DNA of 64,000 nt, taken from the NCBI GenBank assembly GCA_949825025.1, contig OX463781.1:41863150-41927149 (forward strand), given 5' to 3'. Position numbers and translations under genes: made by a program. The notes beneath the pieces were generated by a model. It was given only the letters and a program-made list of their open reading frames with translations, was not told where the DNA came from and did no database searches. The DNA is from Siphlonurus alternatus (taxonomy: Eukaryota; Arthropoda; Insecta; Ephemeroptera; Siphlonuridae). The stretch's first letter is position 1, and every line of letters begins with the position of its first letter. Positions 46,806 through 60,017 of this stretch are shown one piece after another.

Positions 46806-46995
46806 TAATAAACCTGTATTACATAATACAATTTTGCATACAAATTTAAATTTTGCATACAAATTTTTTCCTTATAAGAAAATATCATCTTTCTACAAAA
46901 AACAAATAAATAATGGAGTTGATGTTTTCTTTAAAGGTAAAATAAAATTATATGCAATAACAGAACTAGAAAATTGTATTGCGTTAGTCCAGCTA
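46806..46995. mobile_element. Element L, copy 2 (degraded)
   Basis: ACCTGTATTACATAATACAA, TTTTTTCCTTATAAGAAAAT, AATGGAGTTGATGTTTTC and AAAATTGTATTGCGTTAG follow the order of copy 1. A short internal duplication (TTTTGCATACAAATTT) is visible. Confidence 0.5.
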
Positions 46996-47488
46996 TACGT
47001 AAATGTAATTTCATTATTTTTATTGTGATTTATTCTTCAAATTATAATTACGTAAAATTATTTTCAATGCAAATGCATTGCAATTAAACTTATAAAAAAT
47101 TATATTATAGCAGTTCTATTTTATTAAATAAAGATTTTATTTCTTATACTAAACTATAAAAGAAGAGTCGAAATACAAAATTAAATCGAATTTTATATAT
47201 ATAAATATATTAATGTTTTATTCATTTTCAATATTCTCCTCTCCCTTCCCCTCTCGGCCCCTCTCCGCTTATGTATAGATTGAAAAACAAAAAAATAAAG
47301 GTTTAATCGTGTCTTCTCTCTCTCTTTATTCTTTATTTTAATCAAAATCTTTTATATTGTGTATATACACTATACAAAAGTACGATGATTACGATCGTTA
47401 AAGTAACGAGTTGATTTAGCAGGGAAAGTCCAGTCGTTCCACAAGGGACGTTCTTATAAATGCTTATTTAATAGTTAAATATATAGTT
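46996..47488. other. AT-rich stretch, nothing seen
   Basis: Contains a C/T-rich patch at 47234-47275 and a short (CT)n near 47315. No gene supported. Confidence 0.5.
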
Positions 47489-47672
47489 TACTGTCAAATT
47501 TACATGCCCTGATATTTCCTCCGGAAGTAGCCAACTATTCATATTTCAGCGTTACAATTTTACATATATAAGTCAGTATCTACTTTAAATTAGTTAAGTT
47601 CCAAAAGTAAATTGCAAACATAAGAGCTGCACTGGCTACTTCTAGAATGAATATAAAATAAATTTGATTGTA
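47489..47672. mobile_element. Hairpin element family C, copy 5
   Basis: TACTGTCAAATTTACATG then CCTCCGGAAGTAGCC at the left and GGCTACTTCTAGAATGAAT, AAATTTGATTGTA at the right. Lies 30 bases from copy 6. Confidence 0.7.
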
Positions 47673-47701
47673 TTTGTAGGTTTTATGAAAAGCAAGCTAC
47701 C

Positions 47702-47919
47702 TACAGCCAAATTTATATGATATTCCCTCCGGAAGTAGCCGGAAGTGTGAATATTCTGGCCTTCCTATTCATATTATATTTCAGTGTTAAAATTTCCCAT
47801 AACATAAAGGTCAGTAATTCTACAGAAAACCCCTCTGCAAAAATTTAAAGCTAAATTACAAATAAAAGATGCATAAACTTCATACTTCCGGAGGGAATAT
47901 TATATTAATTTGACTGTAT
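47702..47919. mobile_element. Hairpin element family C, copy 6
   Basis: TACAGCCAAATTTATATGAT with CCTCCGGAAGTAGCCGGAAG at the left and ACTTCCGGAGGGAATATTAT, ATTTGACTGTA at the right. Confidence 0.8.
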
Positions 47920-47939
47920 ATATCATATAAGAGGAAGGT

Positions 47940-48060
47940 CTCTTGATCCTCTGTGTGATGACGTCACAGGCATGACGTAACTGGAACAATCTCCTCCTTC
48001 AAAAAGATTACCTTGAAGACATCATGCACGTGCCTTCTTCGATTCACGTCGACTTTCAAT
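47940..48060. promoter_or_regulatory. Island with CRE sites
   Basis: TGACGTCA at 47959-47966, a second half-site CATGACGTAAC 8 bases later, and CATGCACGTGCC. No frame or inverted ends. Confidence 0.3.
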
Positions 48061-48117
48061 CAAAAGCTTCGTTATTATGTTTTCAAAATAAGACAAACTA
48101 CACCTTTGAGGATAATC

Positions 48118-48819
48118 CTACTGGTTGCAAAAACCTCTAAATCCAGTTTTTCAATTTTTAGGTAATGGGCAAAAAACTGTAGCAAGCTTATTTCTTAACA
48201 TATCAACTTGAAATTTTTATTGGGGGTTGATTGGGTCAAAAAAATAAGATTCAGAACAAAAATTTGCCCATTCAACCAAAACCCAAATTTAGGGAAATTT
48301 TCAAAAATGGAAGTAGAGGTTTTTGCAACTAACCTTTTGAAAATCTGCCCATATCTGTGTCAACAAATTTTTGAGAATTTTTTTAAAAAAATATTTGGGT
48401 TAAGGGAGGTCATTAATGTATAGTCAGATACTTAACTTTTCCATTTTGGAAAAACTTAAAAATTTTGCCCATGAACCCATAAAAATATGAATTTTGAGTT
48501 TTGGGCAAACTAGGTATCTAACCATACTGATGTGGCCCCCAGGAGGCTAAATTCATCAACCAAACAATTCTCAAAAAATAATTGGGGTTGTAGAATTTTT
48601 TAAAATTTGAAAAAGTGATTTTTAAACGTTCCCGCCGTGGAAGTAGAGGTTTTTGCAACCAACTTTCTGCTTTATAGCCCATTTAGCATGGGAAGAAGAG
48701 GTTTTTGCAACCCAATTTTTTTATACCAAATAAAATGTGTTTTAAACTTTTAAAGAATATGTATCAATAATAAAAACATTTTTTAAAATTTGGTCTTTAG
48801 AGGTTTTTGCAACCAGTAG
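48118..48819. mobile_element. Element W with repeated end motif
   Basis: CTACTGGTTGCAAAAACCTC at the left and GAGGTTTTTGCAACCAGTAG at the right are exact inverted repeats. The motif AGAGGTTTTTGCAAC is also found in the interior three more times, all in the right-end orientation (near 48314, 48651 and 48687). A 71-codon frame at 48208 matches nothing known to me. Confidence 0.7.
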
Positions 48820-49305
48820 ACTCGATTATACATATTATATAACGATATAAGGAACAGAACTATATTATAGTAAAGAAAACAAACTTCTTGTAAGATAAAG
48901 TTAGTCAAAGGAATATCGTTTTTCCAGATATTTTCTTACAAAAGTTTTAGAAGGAACTTTCGATATTGTTTACTGATTTAAATAGCGAGGTTCATATTGT
49001 TGTTTTTCCTGGGATAAGAATTTAACGTATAAAAGCATGGAGAAAATAGACCTATATATTATCCTTGTATAAAAGCTTAATTTATAGAGAAATATTTATT
49101 GATTTTTTTTAAAATATGAATTATGATAGCTTATCAAATAAATTGGATACAAATTCTTTATTAATTAAAATAAATAAAATTTTAAATCATTATAATGTTC
49201 ATGGCAATGTTATTGACAGCTTAAAAATACAATTTCACAATATTGAGATTAGCATAATATCTTTATATGTATATTTTTATCTTTCATCAATCAAAACAAT
49301 ATTTT
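48820..49305. other. AT-rich stretch, nothing seen
   Basis: No exon or repeat end found before the hexanucleotide array. Confidence 0.5.
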
Positions 49306-49468
49306 TCTCTGTCTCTGTCTCTGTCTCTGTCTCTGTCTCTGTCTCTGTCTCTGTCTCTGTCTCTGTCTCTGTCTCTGTCTCTGTCTCTGTCTCTGTCTCT
49401 GTCTCTGTCTCTGTCTCTGTCTCTGTCTCTGTCTCTGTCTCTGTCTCTGTCTCTGTCTCTGTCTCTGT
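49306..49468. repeat. (TCTCTG)n hexanucleotide array
   Basis: About 27 homogeneous hexamers. It passes through a short CCCTTTCCC break into the next array. Confidence 0.95.
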
Positions 49469-49475
49469 CCCTTTC

Positions 49476-49734
<259 letters not shown>

Positions 49735-49844
49735 GTAAAAAATATAAAAATATATCGTGTGGGTTTAAAAAAAAAATTAATTCACGTGAAATCTCTCTCT
49801 TTTACTCTCATAAATGTGAGCTTTTGTTTATTATTTTTTTCTTC

Positions 49845-49925
49845 CAAGAGCCGTTACATCTCAAGCTGCTGGAGCAGGTCACGTGACCTCCAGCTTGAGA
49901 AATCTTGACCGCTGTGACGTCAGCA
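49845..49925. promoter_or_regulatory. Palindromic AGGTCACGTGACCT site next to a CRE
   Basis: AGGTCACGTGACCT lies at 49876-49889, flanked by TCTCAAGCTG and CAGCTTGAGA, which are also inverted. Its core GTCACGTGAC matches the CLEAR motif of MiT/TFE factors, and the halves AGGTCA/TGACCT match nuclear receptor half-sites. TGACGTCA follows at 49915-49922. Function is inferred from motifs. Confidence 0.4.
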
Positions 49926-52900
49926 AAGACAGTATAGTTTGTCAAGGGGAGAGGTTCACGAGTGTATAATGGTTCACTTTTAATATTAAATTTTAGGATT
50001 TACGACCTAATGAGTATGCAGGTAATCTGTTTGTCATAAATTTAAGATTAAAATGTTACCGCAAAGGTCGTATTGAAAATGAGACAAAATTTATAATAAG
50101 TTTGTTGATAATAATAACTCCGGGCTTTGATAAATTGTAAACATGGATGAACATTGAAGTACCATGATAAGTAATTAGCTGGAGGGATATGAGATGGAAA
50201 AGTTTATAGTTATACCACAGTAACTTTATATTAAAAAATATACTGTATAATATTTCTAAGAAAAATGTTATTAAAATTAGACATGCAGATATAGGTATTA
50301 TAAAATATGTAAATTGAAAATTATGACTTTCATTGATATATATTTTTTAGATTGTTATTGTTTTAATGTTTTTTAACTAGCTCCATGATGATTTTCTCTG
50401 AAATTGATAAAGAATAATTTAAAATATATAAACCAGTTTCAAAATTCTAATGTTTTTTTTTTTTTTTTTTAAATAGAAAAATAATACAAGAACCTTTATA
50501 TAGCGTATAGATTTTTCCCTCTATATCCATACAGCTATTATGAATGATGTATTGTATAAAAACTATAAATTTACATGTTGATGATTTTTCTTTGTGAAAT
50601 TTTTATCGTGAATGTAATTAAAAAAACAACAACATAAGTTTACTTTAAAAAAAAATAATATTGCTAAATGTTTTATACGCTTATAACGTGTTTACGATTT
50701 TTTTTTTTTTTTTTTTTTTTTTTTTGTTAATAATTTATATTTAATTTTATGAAAAAACAACATAATATTATAGACGGTTTGTTGTGTTTACACTGTGGGA
50801 AGTTTAATGCTGACATTAAATGCTGTACTAACGGTAAACCAGTTTTGTTGATGCAACTTTACTGCTTAGGCAAACATAAAACTATTATGCACAAACTTGA
50901 CGAGTTATAGTTAAACTCAATCTCCAACTTTATGGTCACAGTACAAAGTTTTACCCAGTATAATAATGAGAAAATTGTTTACATGGGAAGAGTTTTATTT
51001 ATATCACTTCAAGTTAATAAGGAATAAAAACTATATTTGCACAATTTAATTATTAAATGCAGTGAGCAAATTTCACAATAAACTTTTGCGTTGCTTTTTA
51101 AAAAATCGCGTTGTTAAATATCAAGAAGTGTAATGAAAAGCATTTAAAACTGCAGTTTTATATATTTTGTTTTAATTCTTATTAATCTTATTATGTACCT
51201 GAATTTCTGTTAAATTCAAATGCATATTTTTTTTGTTATTGAAATGTTTTAGTTTATGTAATCATATAGAAAAATAAGAATTTATGTTGTTTTAATAGGG
51301 TCTGATTGAGCTATTAATAAATAGAGGCCACATCTAATTGTACAGTACATTATATTAAAACTTAGACGATCTATGTACAGTCTGTACACCAATTAATGCT
51401 ACATCCAGCACTTTAACGACAATGGCTAGTTGAAAATTTATTTTGTATTTATTTTCTTTCCTTTTGTAAACGAATTAATCGAAGATTAATTGAAAACTGC
51501 AGTTGATATAAGACTGTCCCATGAACCCTAATATTGTATATTATTATACTATATGTACGAATAAGGCAAGAAGTTATAGCTTTGAAATTTTGAGAGTGTC
51601 TTAATTATTTCGCATCATTAAGCTGAAACATCAACAGCAAAGACGATAATAATTCTTCAGATTATATAAATTAATAAAGCAATGATGATGTAACATTTTT
51701 TTAATTAAACATCAAATTCTATAGAAATGACTTGAAAAAAAAAATAATGCTCTAAGAAATCACAATGTTAAATGTAATCAACTAGAGTCAGGATTGTAAA
51801 TTAACTCATCTTCTCAAAACCATTGTTATGAGACAAGAATAGAGATGTTATTCAGCAGCAACAAGTACATGTTATTAAGTACGATGTTGCTGAAGGTATA
51901 ATATACTATTGTAGCTAGCTAATGGAATTGGAATTACCTGGGGAAATCATGCAGACTTTATAATATAACTCATCAACGACCTATCATCAACTATCATTGT
52001 ATCAAAGTTTGCTGCATATATATATATGCTATAGTATAGTTTATTGCATTTTGTTATATGTATATATGGGATTTGTAATTCATGATTCTTAATGTATTGT
52101 TCTTGTTATATTAATTCATACAAATGGAAAAGTCATGTTTTGGAGTAGTATTGTGAATTCTATTTTTAATTGAAATAAAATAGTTAGTCTAATTATTTCT
52201 TGTTAAACTCTGCAATGCTTATAAATACATGACTGTTTTCTATACACATGCACTATTAATTCAAATTCAAATATCTTATTAATCTCACATAAAAGACACA
52301 ACATACAATATAAGATAATTAATAATTTAAACACTCTTATAAAAGCCGTCAATCCTGTATACATTATTATCGAATAAAAACGTTTTTACTCTCTTCTTAA
52401 ATACACTTAAATTTTCTTCAATTATAAATTTAATTAATTTAAGTTTAATTTTTATCTTGTTTTATATCATTCTTATAGTTCAAAGAATTGCAAAATATTT
52501 TCAACAGACTGCAATAAGTCAAAATTATCAGTTTTGCTTAATTACAAAGTTAATTTTTATTAAAAAAGATAAACTCGGTTATCAAAATGCAATCTATAAA
52601 TTTTCAAAACTTTCAACAAAGACATCAAAATTTCAAGAATTTTGAATCCCATTATATTTAAAACATTTAATTAAACAAACTTCAATAAAGACGAAAATCA
52701 GTGCACACTCGTTGATGTTGCAAAATATTTCATTAAATATAATGCAATTAATTATTACTTGGTAATGCTCATCATTCTGTCTAGTCACTTTCAATTTAGT
52801 ATACTGTGCTAGTAGTTTGCAGATAATTCTCGTTCAAAAGGTAATTAAATAAGTTGCTGGAATTATATATAGCTTCTCTTTTAGAGACTGTAGGTAAATC

Positions 52901-53101
52901 CATTTTACTGCTGTAGTAGAATTTCTTGGAAGAAGATTAAATAATTTCACATTAACTTGAAGTCTAAAAAACTTCCAGCTTGAGCTCAATAAATAAACTA
53001 ATTTCAGAAAAGCGTAATGTATATACAGTATATATTTATATATATATATATATATATCATACAAAAGTTCCTGCCACATATTCAAAGTAGTTTTATTTTT
53101 A
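49926..53101. other. AT-rich stretch, no supported gene
   Basis: Three kilobases without supported genes. T tracts lie at about 50453-50470 and 50699-50725. Open frames up to 106 codons near 52834-53154 are AT-driven. Confidence 0.5.
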
Positions 53102-53437
53102 ATGGACAACATACATGAAATTTTTTTATTGCAGAAATGAATAGAGGGTACCAAATTATGCTACTCTGAATTTTTTCAGATTTTTTTTGAGACCCAGAAC
53201 TATTTTTAAATAATTATTGAAAGTGCGGCCACGCCCCCTGCAGGCGTCAATAGGCGTCCAGTCTATACCTTTTTTATTAAGGCTGCAGGGGTGCCAACTG
53301 AAATCGCAGGACTTTCAATAATTATTTAAAAATAGTTCTGGGTCTCAAAAAAATCTGAAAAAATTCAGAGTAGCATAATTTGGTACCTTCTATTCATTTC
53401 TGCAATAAAATTTTTTCACGTATAATATGTTGTCCAT
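53102..53437. mobile_element. Hairpin element family E, copy 2
   Basis: ATGGACAACATACATGAAAT at the left and ATATGTTGTCCAT at the right. The middle (GCGGCCACGCCCCC, GGCGTCAATAGGCGTCCAGT) is that of copy 1 in the opposite orientation. Confidence 0.85.
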
Positions 53438-53866
53438 TCTGATGTAAAGTATTTGAAAAAAGTATACATGCAGTATTGAATTAAATGAATTATTTACGAA
53501 GAAAAAAAATAATCTATACTTTTTTCTAGAATGCTCATTGAGAAGTTTTTCCACAAGAATGTAATTGATGTGATAATATTGGAAGATGATAAATTTCTCA
53601 TTACTATAAAGGATATTTGAAGTTTTAATGATGCTTGAATATGTAGGTCGAGAGTACATTATGTTTTTTTTTTTCTACATCGAGTACTAATAAGTCTTCA
53701 TTCCGTGCTGGTTATTGTTCCCCGGGGATGTACCTCGCGTTGTGCAAAGACTCTTCTCTCACACCTGCAACTCACCTGCAGTAAAAATAGACTCTCATAA
53801 GTAACAGAAAAATGTTGCATTGAAGAACTTGAGACGTAGAGTTCCTTAAGAAATAATAAAAAAAAC
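53438..53866. other. No supported gene
   Basis: A patch at 53700-53780 has CTGCAG|GTGAGT on the minus strand, a good donor sequence, but the preceding minus-strand sequence is AT-rich and not convincingly coding. Confidence 0.35.
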
Positions 53867-54266
53867 TTAAGGTAGAGATAAAATCGGTCAGCTGTTTTTT
53901 AGCTCCATTTGATTAATATGTAAACCTTAGCAAATTCACAAAAATTCTGAAATTTTTTTGAGAGGTAGATATTAGTGCCTAAATGCCATAGAAAAAGTTT
54001 CAAAACAATTTTTTACATTAATTTTTTAGTTTGTCTCTCCATGGGAAAGCCCTATGCTGAAAATTAAATAAATTAATAAAAAAAAATCGGCTCGTTAAAT
54101 TGTTTTGAAATTTTTTCTATGGCTTTTAAGCACTAATATCTTCTGCCTCTCAAAAAATTTTCAGAATTTTTGTGAATTTGCTAAGGTTTACATGTTAATC
54201 AAATGGAGCTAAAAAAAAAAAAAAAAAAAAAAAAAAAACAGCTGAGACGTTATCTCTATACCTTAA
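53867..54266. mobile_element. Hairpin element family B, copy 3 (complete)
   Basis: TTAAGGTAGAGATAAAATCG at the left and CGTTATCTCTATACCTTAA at the right. An A tract of about 30 bases (54209-54238) has expanded in the right arm. Confidence 0.85.
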
Positions 54267-55689
54267 GTACTAGGGAATTTTTTTCAATAAGTGCGATATT
54301 CGTGCGAGATTTGTATTAAAAGTTTTCTGAACGAAGAACAGTAAGTCGATATATAATAAATTCTGTGATAAATTTATTAAGTATTATCATTTAGATGCAG
54401 AAACAATTTTGATATAATTTGTACCACAAAGAACTTACATTAGCCTTACTTAGCTCACTATATATATATAATTATTGTGCTGTATTTTATTGTAATAATA
54501 TTATATGTAACTGTCAGTTCCAACCGATAAGGACTTTCTTTTAGAGCTTTACTTGGACTTTATTTGTATATGGTTTAATGAAAAAAAAAAAAAAAAAAAA
54601 CACTAATATATAATTTTTTATTTGTTGATCTCAATTGTGTCATCATGCCATGGTACTGCGTTGATTTAGTACGAAAGAATTAAATTTTTGCTAAAAAGTC
54701 CATATTAATATTTAACATATTGATTTTGTATACAGTTGAAGAATTCTTAATGAACAATATGTTGTTTCACATTAAAATAAGTTTTGAAATTTCATAAAAT
54801 AATTCAAGTATAAGATTGATTAATTTTGTTATGATATAAGAGAATATGATGCTGGATTAATTAGAAAATTTCAAAGCCATAAAATTTATATATTCCATAA
54901 CTGAATATTTAATTTCAGAATGAATAAAAGCCTTACTTTTTTGTGTACTTCTTCTAAGAACATGACGATATCAAAGATTGAGGTGACCTGCACTCGGTTT
55001 TGTGATCCTCTAGGTTTGGTCTAAGCCAGAGCATTGTACGGAGCTAAGAAGAAGCTTATTATTCAACAGGCGTTCTTTGTTGTGGCATTACTAACCATAT
55101 AACTTATATGCTCTTATGGTCTATTTTTGTATCATTTAACATTAATACTATTGAGAAACAGTAATCTATGCTTTAATAACTCACAATGAAATCTTCGTAG
55201 CATATGAAATACACACAAAAAACAATTTACAATAGGATTATAGTAAACAAAACAATATGAAATAAATGAAATAATAAACAAAAGGTCTCAAAAATTACAA
55301 TTTATAGTATTTATAATTTATAATGAATTTTGAAATTTGAACATTATATAATGAATAAGTACGATACTAAACTTAACGAAATAATTTAAACCATTTTTTG
55401 CATTCACATTTTGTATATAAACAAAATTATGTTAATTAAATAACAATAAAGAAAGGTACAATATGTAATACACGTCATGTAAAGTTTGCTGATGGTTATT
55501 TATTATATAAAATATCAACAAACAAGAAAAATAGAATTTTTTAGAACTCCAAGAATATCAATACCTCATAGCGCAAAACAATGAAATTGTAAATTAAAGC
55601 ACGTATAAACACGTACACATAATGTATTCTTTTTTATTTATTTTGTAACATCATCAGTTTGAAACGGAAAAATACACTCATTGTTTAAA
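54267..55689. other. AT-rich stretch, no supported gene
   Basis: A tract at 54580-54600. A patch at 54970-55080 (GAGGTGACCTGCACTCGG) is less AT-rich but not recognisable. Confidence 0.5.
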
Positions 55690-55960
55690 AAAAATTATAG
55701 CTTCAAATCGTCCGTAAAGCAAATCTTATTTCGTATTTTTACTTAAAAAATACACATTATTTAATCTTCGCTTAAAGTGAGGATGAAATGGAGACAATAT
55801 TTTTAAAATTTGGAAGACGGAATCTTGTATCCACCCCCCACCCCCAACCTCGGAAATGTTGTAAAGCAATTAAAATATTAAATAATATTTCAACTCGGGC
55901 ATTTTCAATTAATAGAAGGGATGAAAAGCTGACGTGCAGGTCAAAAGGTTAAACGTGACA
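55690..55960 (+). repeat. Dispersed repeat Q, copy 5
   Basis: AAATCTTATTTCGTATTTTTAC, AAAGTGAGGATGAAATGGAG, ATATTTTTAAAATTTGGAAG and ATTTCAACTCGGGC. The left end is unclear. Confidence 0.5.
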
Positions 55961-57020
55961 AAGGATGCAGCACGCGTTGGTGCGTGATGGGGTAAATTCC
56001 ATACTTGCAATGCCAAGTATTTTCCCCTTATATCTCTGATGGAGCAAATATGACGTCGTTTCACTGCAGAGAAATATGGTGCTGTAATTTAAATTGCTTA
56101 TGTCGTATTGGTTGTAGTAGATCAATAAATATATTTTGAAAATATTAAACGAAGCGCAGAAAAGTCAAGTGGTGGTGGTTAGTCTAGCGCCACAGTACAG
56201 GAAAGATAGTAGCCAAACTCCTATACCTGCGCTACGGGGGAGCTGAAGTCAATTTTTGACACTTTTTGAATATTGGGTTAAGAGCTTACTTTTTTTTTTG
56301 TAAAAAATACTAGATTTTTTTTCTAATATTTTAGTGAAAGTTCCACTGTGCTAGCTTTAATAATTTCCGAGTTAGAGCAGATTATAGTTGATTCTCCTAT
56401 AATACCATAACATTGCAGGATGCCCCATTTGGTCGTGCCCCTTTCCTATGATTTTAACATTGCGGCGGACAAACATGCCGTTGACGTGACCAGTTTTCGA
56501 CTTCGATTCTATAACATACGACTTTCTCTACTATCTTCTCTGTACTGTGTCTAGCGCGGCTAGAAGTTGGATGGGTGACCATTTTCAACAAAAAACACGT
56601 TTTCCACCTAAGGGGTAAATGGTTGCATTTTTCCACTATGTGGTTCTCCTGGCTTTGGACCATTGCACTTCTGGTTCATTGACAAAAGCTTTAGCATCCA
56701 TTCTGGCTGAGGTTTCCACGTTTCCCTCAGTCGCAGGCAAATGCCGGGTTGGATTGCAAGGTCGTGGCCGTCCCTGTTCCAGATGAGCTCACGAAACATT
56801 TAAGTTAGAGTTCCGGAAGCTCCGGAGTTTCAAACTTAGTGAGTAATTAGTACATAGAAGTACCCAATTGTAGTTAGTTAAAAAAAAGTTGAATATGAGT
56901 TATAGTGTATGGCAGATTAAAAAAAAATAAACCAGGCTTAATTGAAAGTATATTATGTATTATATTATTATTACACCTTTACGCAGAGATTGAACGAGGG
57001 ACAACTTTTTGAGTAACAGC
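55961..57020. other. Mixed-composition stretch, no supported gene
   Basis: 56160-56250 and 56430-56830 are less AT-rich. The second holds GGATGGGTGACC, reminiscent of 5S rRNA or 5S-derived SINEs, and two overlapping 63-69 codon reverse frames. Neither an RNA gene nor a protein family can be supported. Confidence 0.35.
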
Positions 57021-58250
<1,230 letters not shown>

Positions 58251-58373
58251 CTTGTTGAAACCCCCCCCCCCCCTTTTTTTCGCCACACTGTAGAGTTTTG
58301 GATCTAAAACTGGTACTTTTGTTTGGTGAGGAAATCGCGACCTTATTCTGACCTTCATTTTATATTGTTTCAG

Positions 58374-58538
58374 ATCGGTGGCGAACGGTGGTACTCCAAA
58401 GTTTGTTCCCCTCCAGTTGCTGTGGAGCATGAGCGCGTGGTGAGGTTTTCCCTCGCCCCCGCCAGTACCTCAAACATCAGTACGCCCTCCCCAAAGGACG
58501 ACAACGTCCCCTCAACCCCTCCCCCAAGTCCAACATCT
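58374..58538 (+). CDS. Candidate 55-codon internal exon (phase 0 on both sides)
   Basis: A strong acceptor (TTCATTTTATATTGTTTCAG) ends at 58373 and a donor TCT|GTAAGT starts at 58539. The 165 bases between are open in one frame, a multiple of three, and carry mixed G+C-rich third positions. The product reads IGGERWYSKVCSPPVAVEHE, then RVVRFSLAPASTSNISTPSP, then a proline/serine-rich tail ending PPPSPTS. I do not recognise the family. The same frame stays open past the donor to 58833, so a longer exon is possible. Being symmetric, it could be a cassette exon. The host gene would run on the + strand, perhaps from the GC-rich block at 460-684. Confidence 0.5.
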
Positions 58539-58676
58539 GTAAGTCCTCACTGTCCTCAAGTTATAGAGGCCGTCACCATCCCCCCCGGGTGTTTGAGTGC
58601 ACGCGAGTGCGTACGCGCGCTCGCTAGTGCGTGTGCGTGGTGCGGCGATGCGGTGGGTGGTGGGGTGAGGCTGGCA
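58539..58676 (+). promoter_or_regulatory. CpG-rich stretch before the MGC start
   Basis: CGCGAGTGCGTACGCGCGCT and repeated GTGCG motifs form the most CpG-dense patch of the window. It is open in frame with both flanking segments, but its low complexity suits a promoter or 5' untranslated region better than protein. Confidence 0.35.
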
Positions 58677-58833
58677 ATGGGGTGTACACCCAGCGTGCCA
58701 CACAGACCCCCACACGCTCCTGGGGACACCTGTCACCGTGCACCTTCACCTGATGATGTTGATGATGATGATGCACTGGGAATTCTACGTAACCATCAAC
58801 ATGCGCTTTCACGAAATGACCGGGATAGTGATG
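58677..58833 (+). CDS. Candidate first coding exon, MGC-type N-terminus (PDE8-like?)
   Basis: ATG at 58677 opens 52 codons and ends in phase 1 at GATG|GTGAGT (donor GT at 58834-58835). The product begins MGCTPSVPHRPPHAPGDTCH, has an acidic run DDVDDDDAL, and ends SRNDRDSD. Gly-Cys after Met is a classic site for N-myristoylation and palmitoylation, so the protein could be membrane-anchored. PDE8-type cAMP phosphodiesterases begin MGCAPSI and have RDSDE a little further on, and a following exon starting with the right two bases would give RDSDE/G here. That likeness is suggestive only, since the catalytic domain is not in the window. The CpG-rich DNA just upstream could be its promoter. Alternatively the stretch is the 3' part of a longer exon from 58374. 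Confidence 0.45.
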
Positions 58834-58906
58834 GTGAGTACCAACAACAAAAATAACTATAATTTATTGTCTCAAAGTAACATTGCAGACAACAAAACTT
58901 GTCACC

Positions 58907-59045
58907 CAGGGGGGGCGGTGCCCTATCCCGCAATGTTAAATTTGGGGTGGGAGGGGGGGGGCGACGGGTAGGGGGTAGTAACTCAATGTATTTTGGGATT
59001 TTTTTGGGACGGGGGGAGGGAGAGCGACCCCCCCCCCCGCACCTT
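58907..59045 (+). other. G-rich stretch with quadruplex-forming potential
   Basis: Runs of G (GGGGTGGGAGGGGGGGGGCG then GGGTAGGGGG, and later GGGGGGAGGGAG) alternate over 140 bases, just inside the putative intron after the MGC exon. Several sets of four G runs with short loops are present. Confidence 0.5.
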
Positions 59046-60017
59046 GGATTCGCACCTGCTTATCACAAGACGGGCTTCTCTAATAAATAGTCCCATAATT
59101 TTGATTGCTTGTATTAGCAGAAATTTTGTTGAATATATAGAGATTATGAAAATCACGATGCTATATAGAGTTCCATGCAATAAAAAGTGTCAATCAATTG
59201 GTAAAATATGGACAAACTTCGCGCGGATCATATACTTATTAAAGTTTATAAAATTGATTTATGAATACGTACATGAAAAAGTAAACATCAACTTTTTTTC
59301 TTCTTCTTGAATGATTTGAATGGTGGTCCGTCTACTTTATTTATTCTTATGTAGTTATCGTTGATATGGTATAGAAAAGTCCCTTGAAAGGAGAAGTTTG
59401 CAGGACCCGAGGCTAATGTTTACTGGTGGACATTGATGTCGTATCCTTTGAATATTAAAAAAGTTTTACCTCAAAACCCAAGTTTGACGTACTTTGAAGT
59501 TGAGATTTTTATAAAGATTTATTTTCATATCTCTTTATAAAATCTCAAATTTATCGTATATAACCTCAACACAAATTTTAAAGAATTTAACAACTGTTTT
59601 CCGTACCTTTTAATATTAAATTTCTGCGGTAAACATTAATTTAAATCTCTTCCTTACATTTTTAATCACATCCAATCAGAATTTGTTATTCCATAAAGTT
59701 TCTTTACTCTCTATTATATATATTATATATATATATATATTTTTATAATCCCTCCTGAAATATATGTATTAATATATAGAAAAATGTAGTGTACTGATGT
59801 AAATATATAACTTTTTCTCTTTTATATATTAAAGTTGTTCAAATTATATATAAAAAATATAATAATTATATGTCTTTTTAAATAATTGTATAAAAATTGA
59901 AGCAAATATTCAAATTTGATATAATTATATGTAAATTGAAGATGTGATATAATATTACATATTTATAAAAAAACGGTGTCATTAGCTGGTAGTTATATAA
60001 TTAAATGTTAACATTAC
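59046..60017. other. AT-rich stretch with one small hairpin
   Basis: A hairpin at about 59501-59550 (GAGATTTTTATAAAGA against TCTCTTTATAAAATCTC). Otherwise nothing seen. Confidence 0.45.

Noticed and set aside
56554..56580. 5S rRNA-like GCGCGGCTAGAAG...GGATGGGTGACC
   Set aside because: Only about 27 bases resemble 5S rRNA; the upstream internal control region is absent. A decayed SINE is possible but unproven.
58323..58373. Extension of the exon frame upstream to an ATG at 58323
   Set aside because: The extra 17 codons cover the polypyrimidine tract and AG of a strong acceptor, so they are more likely intron.
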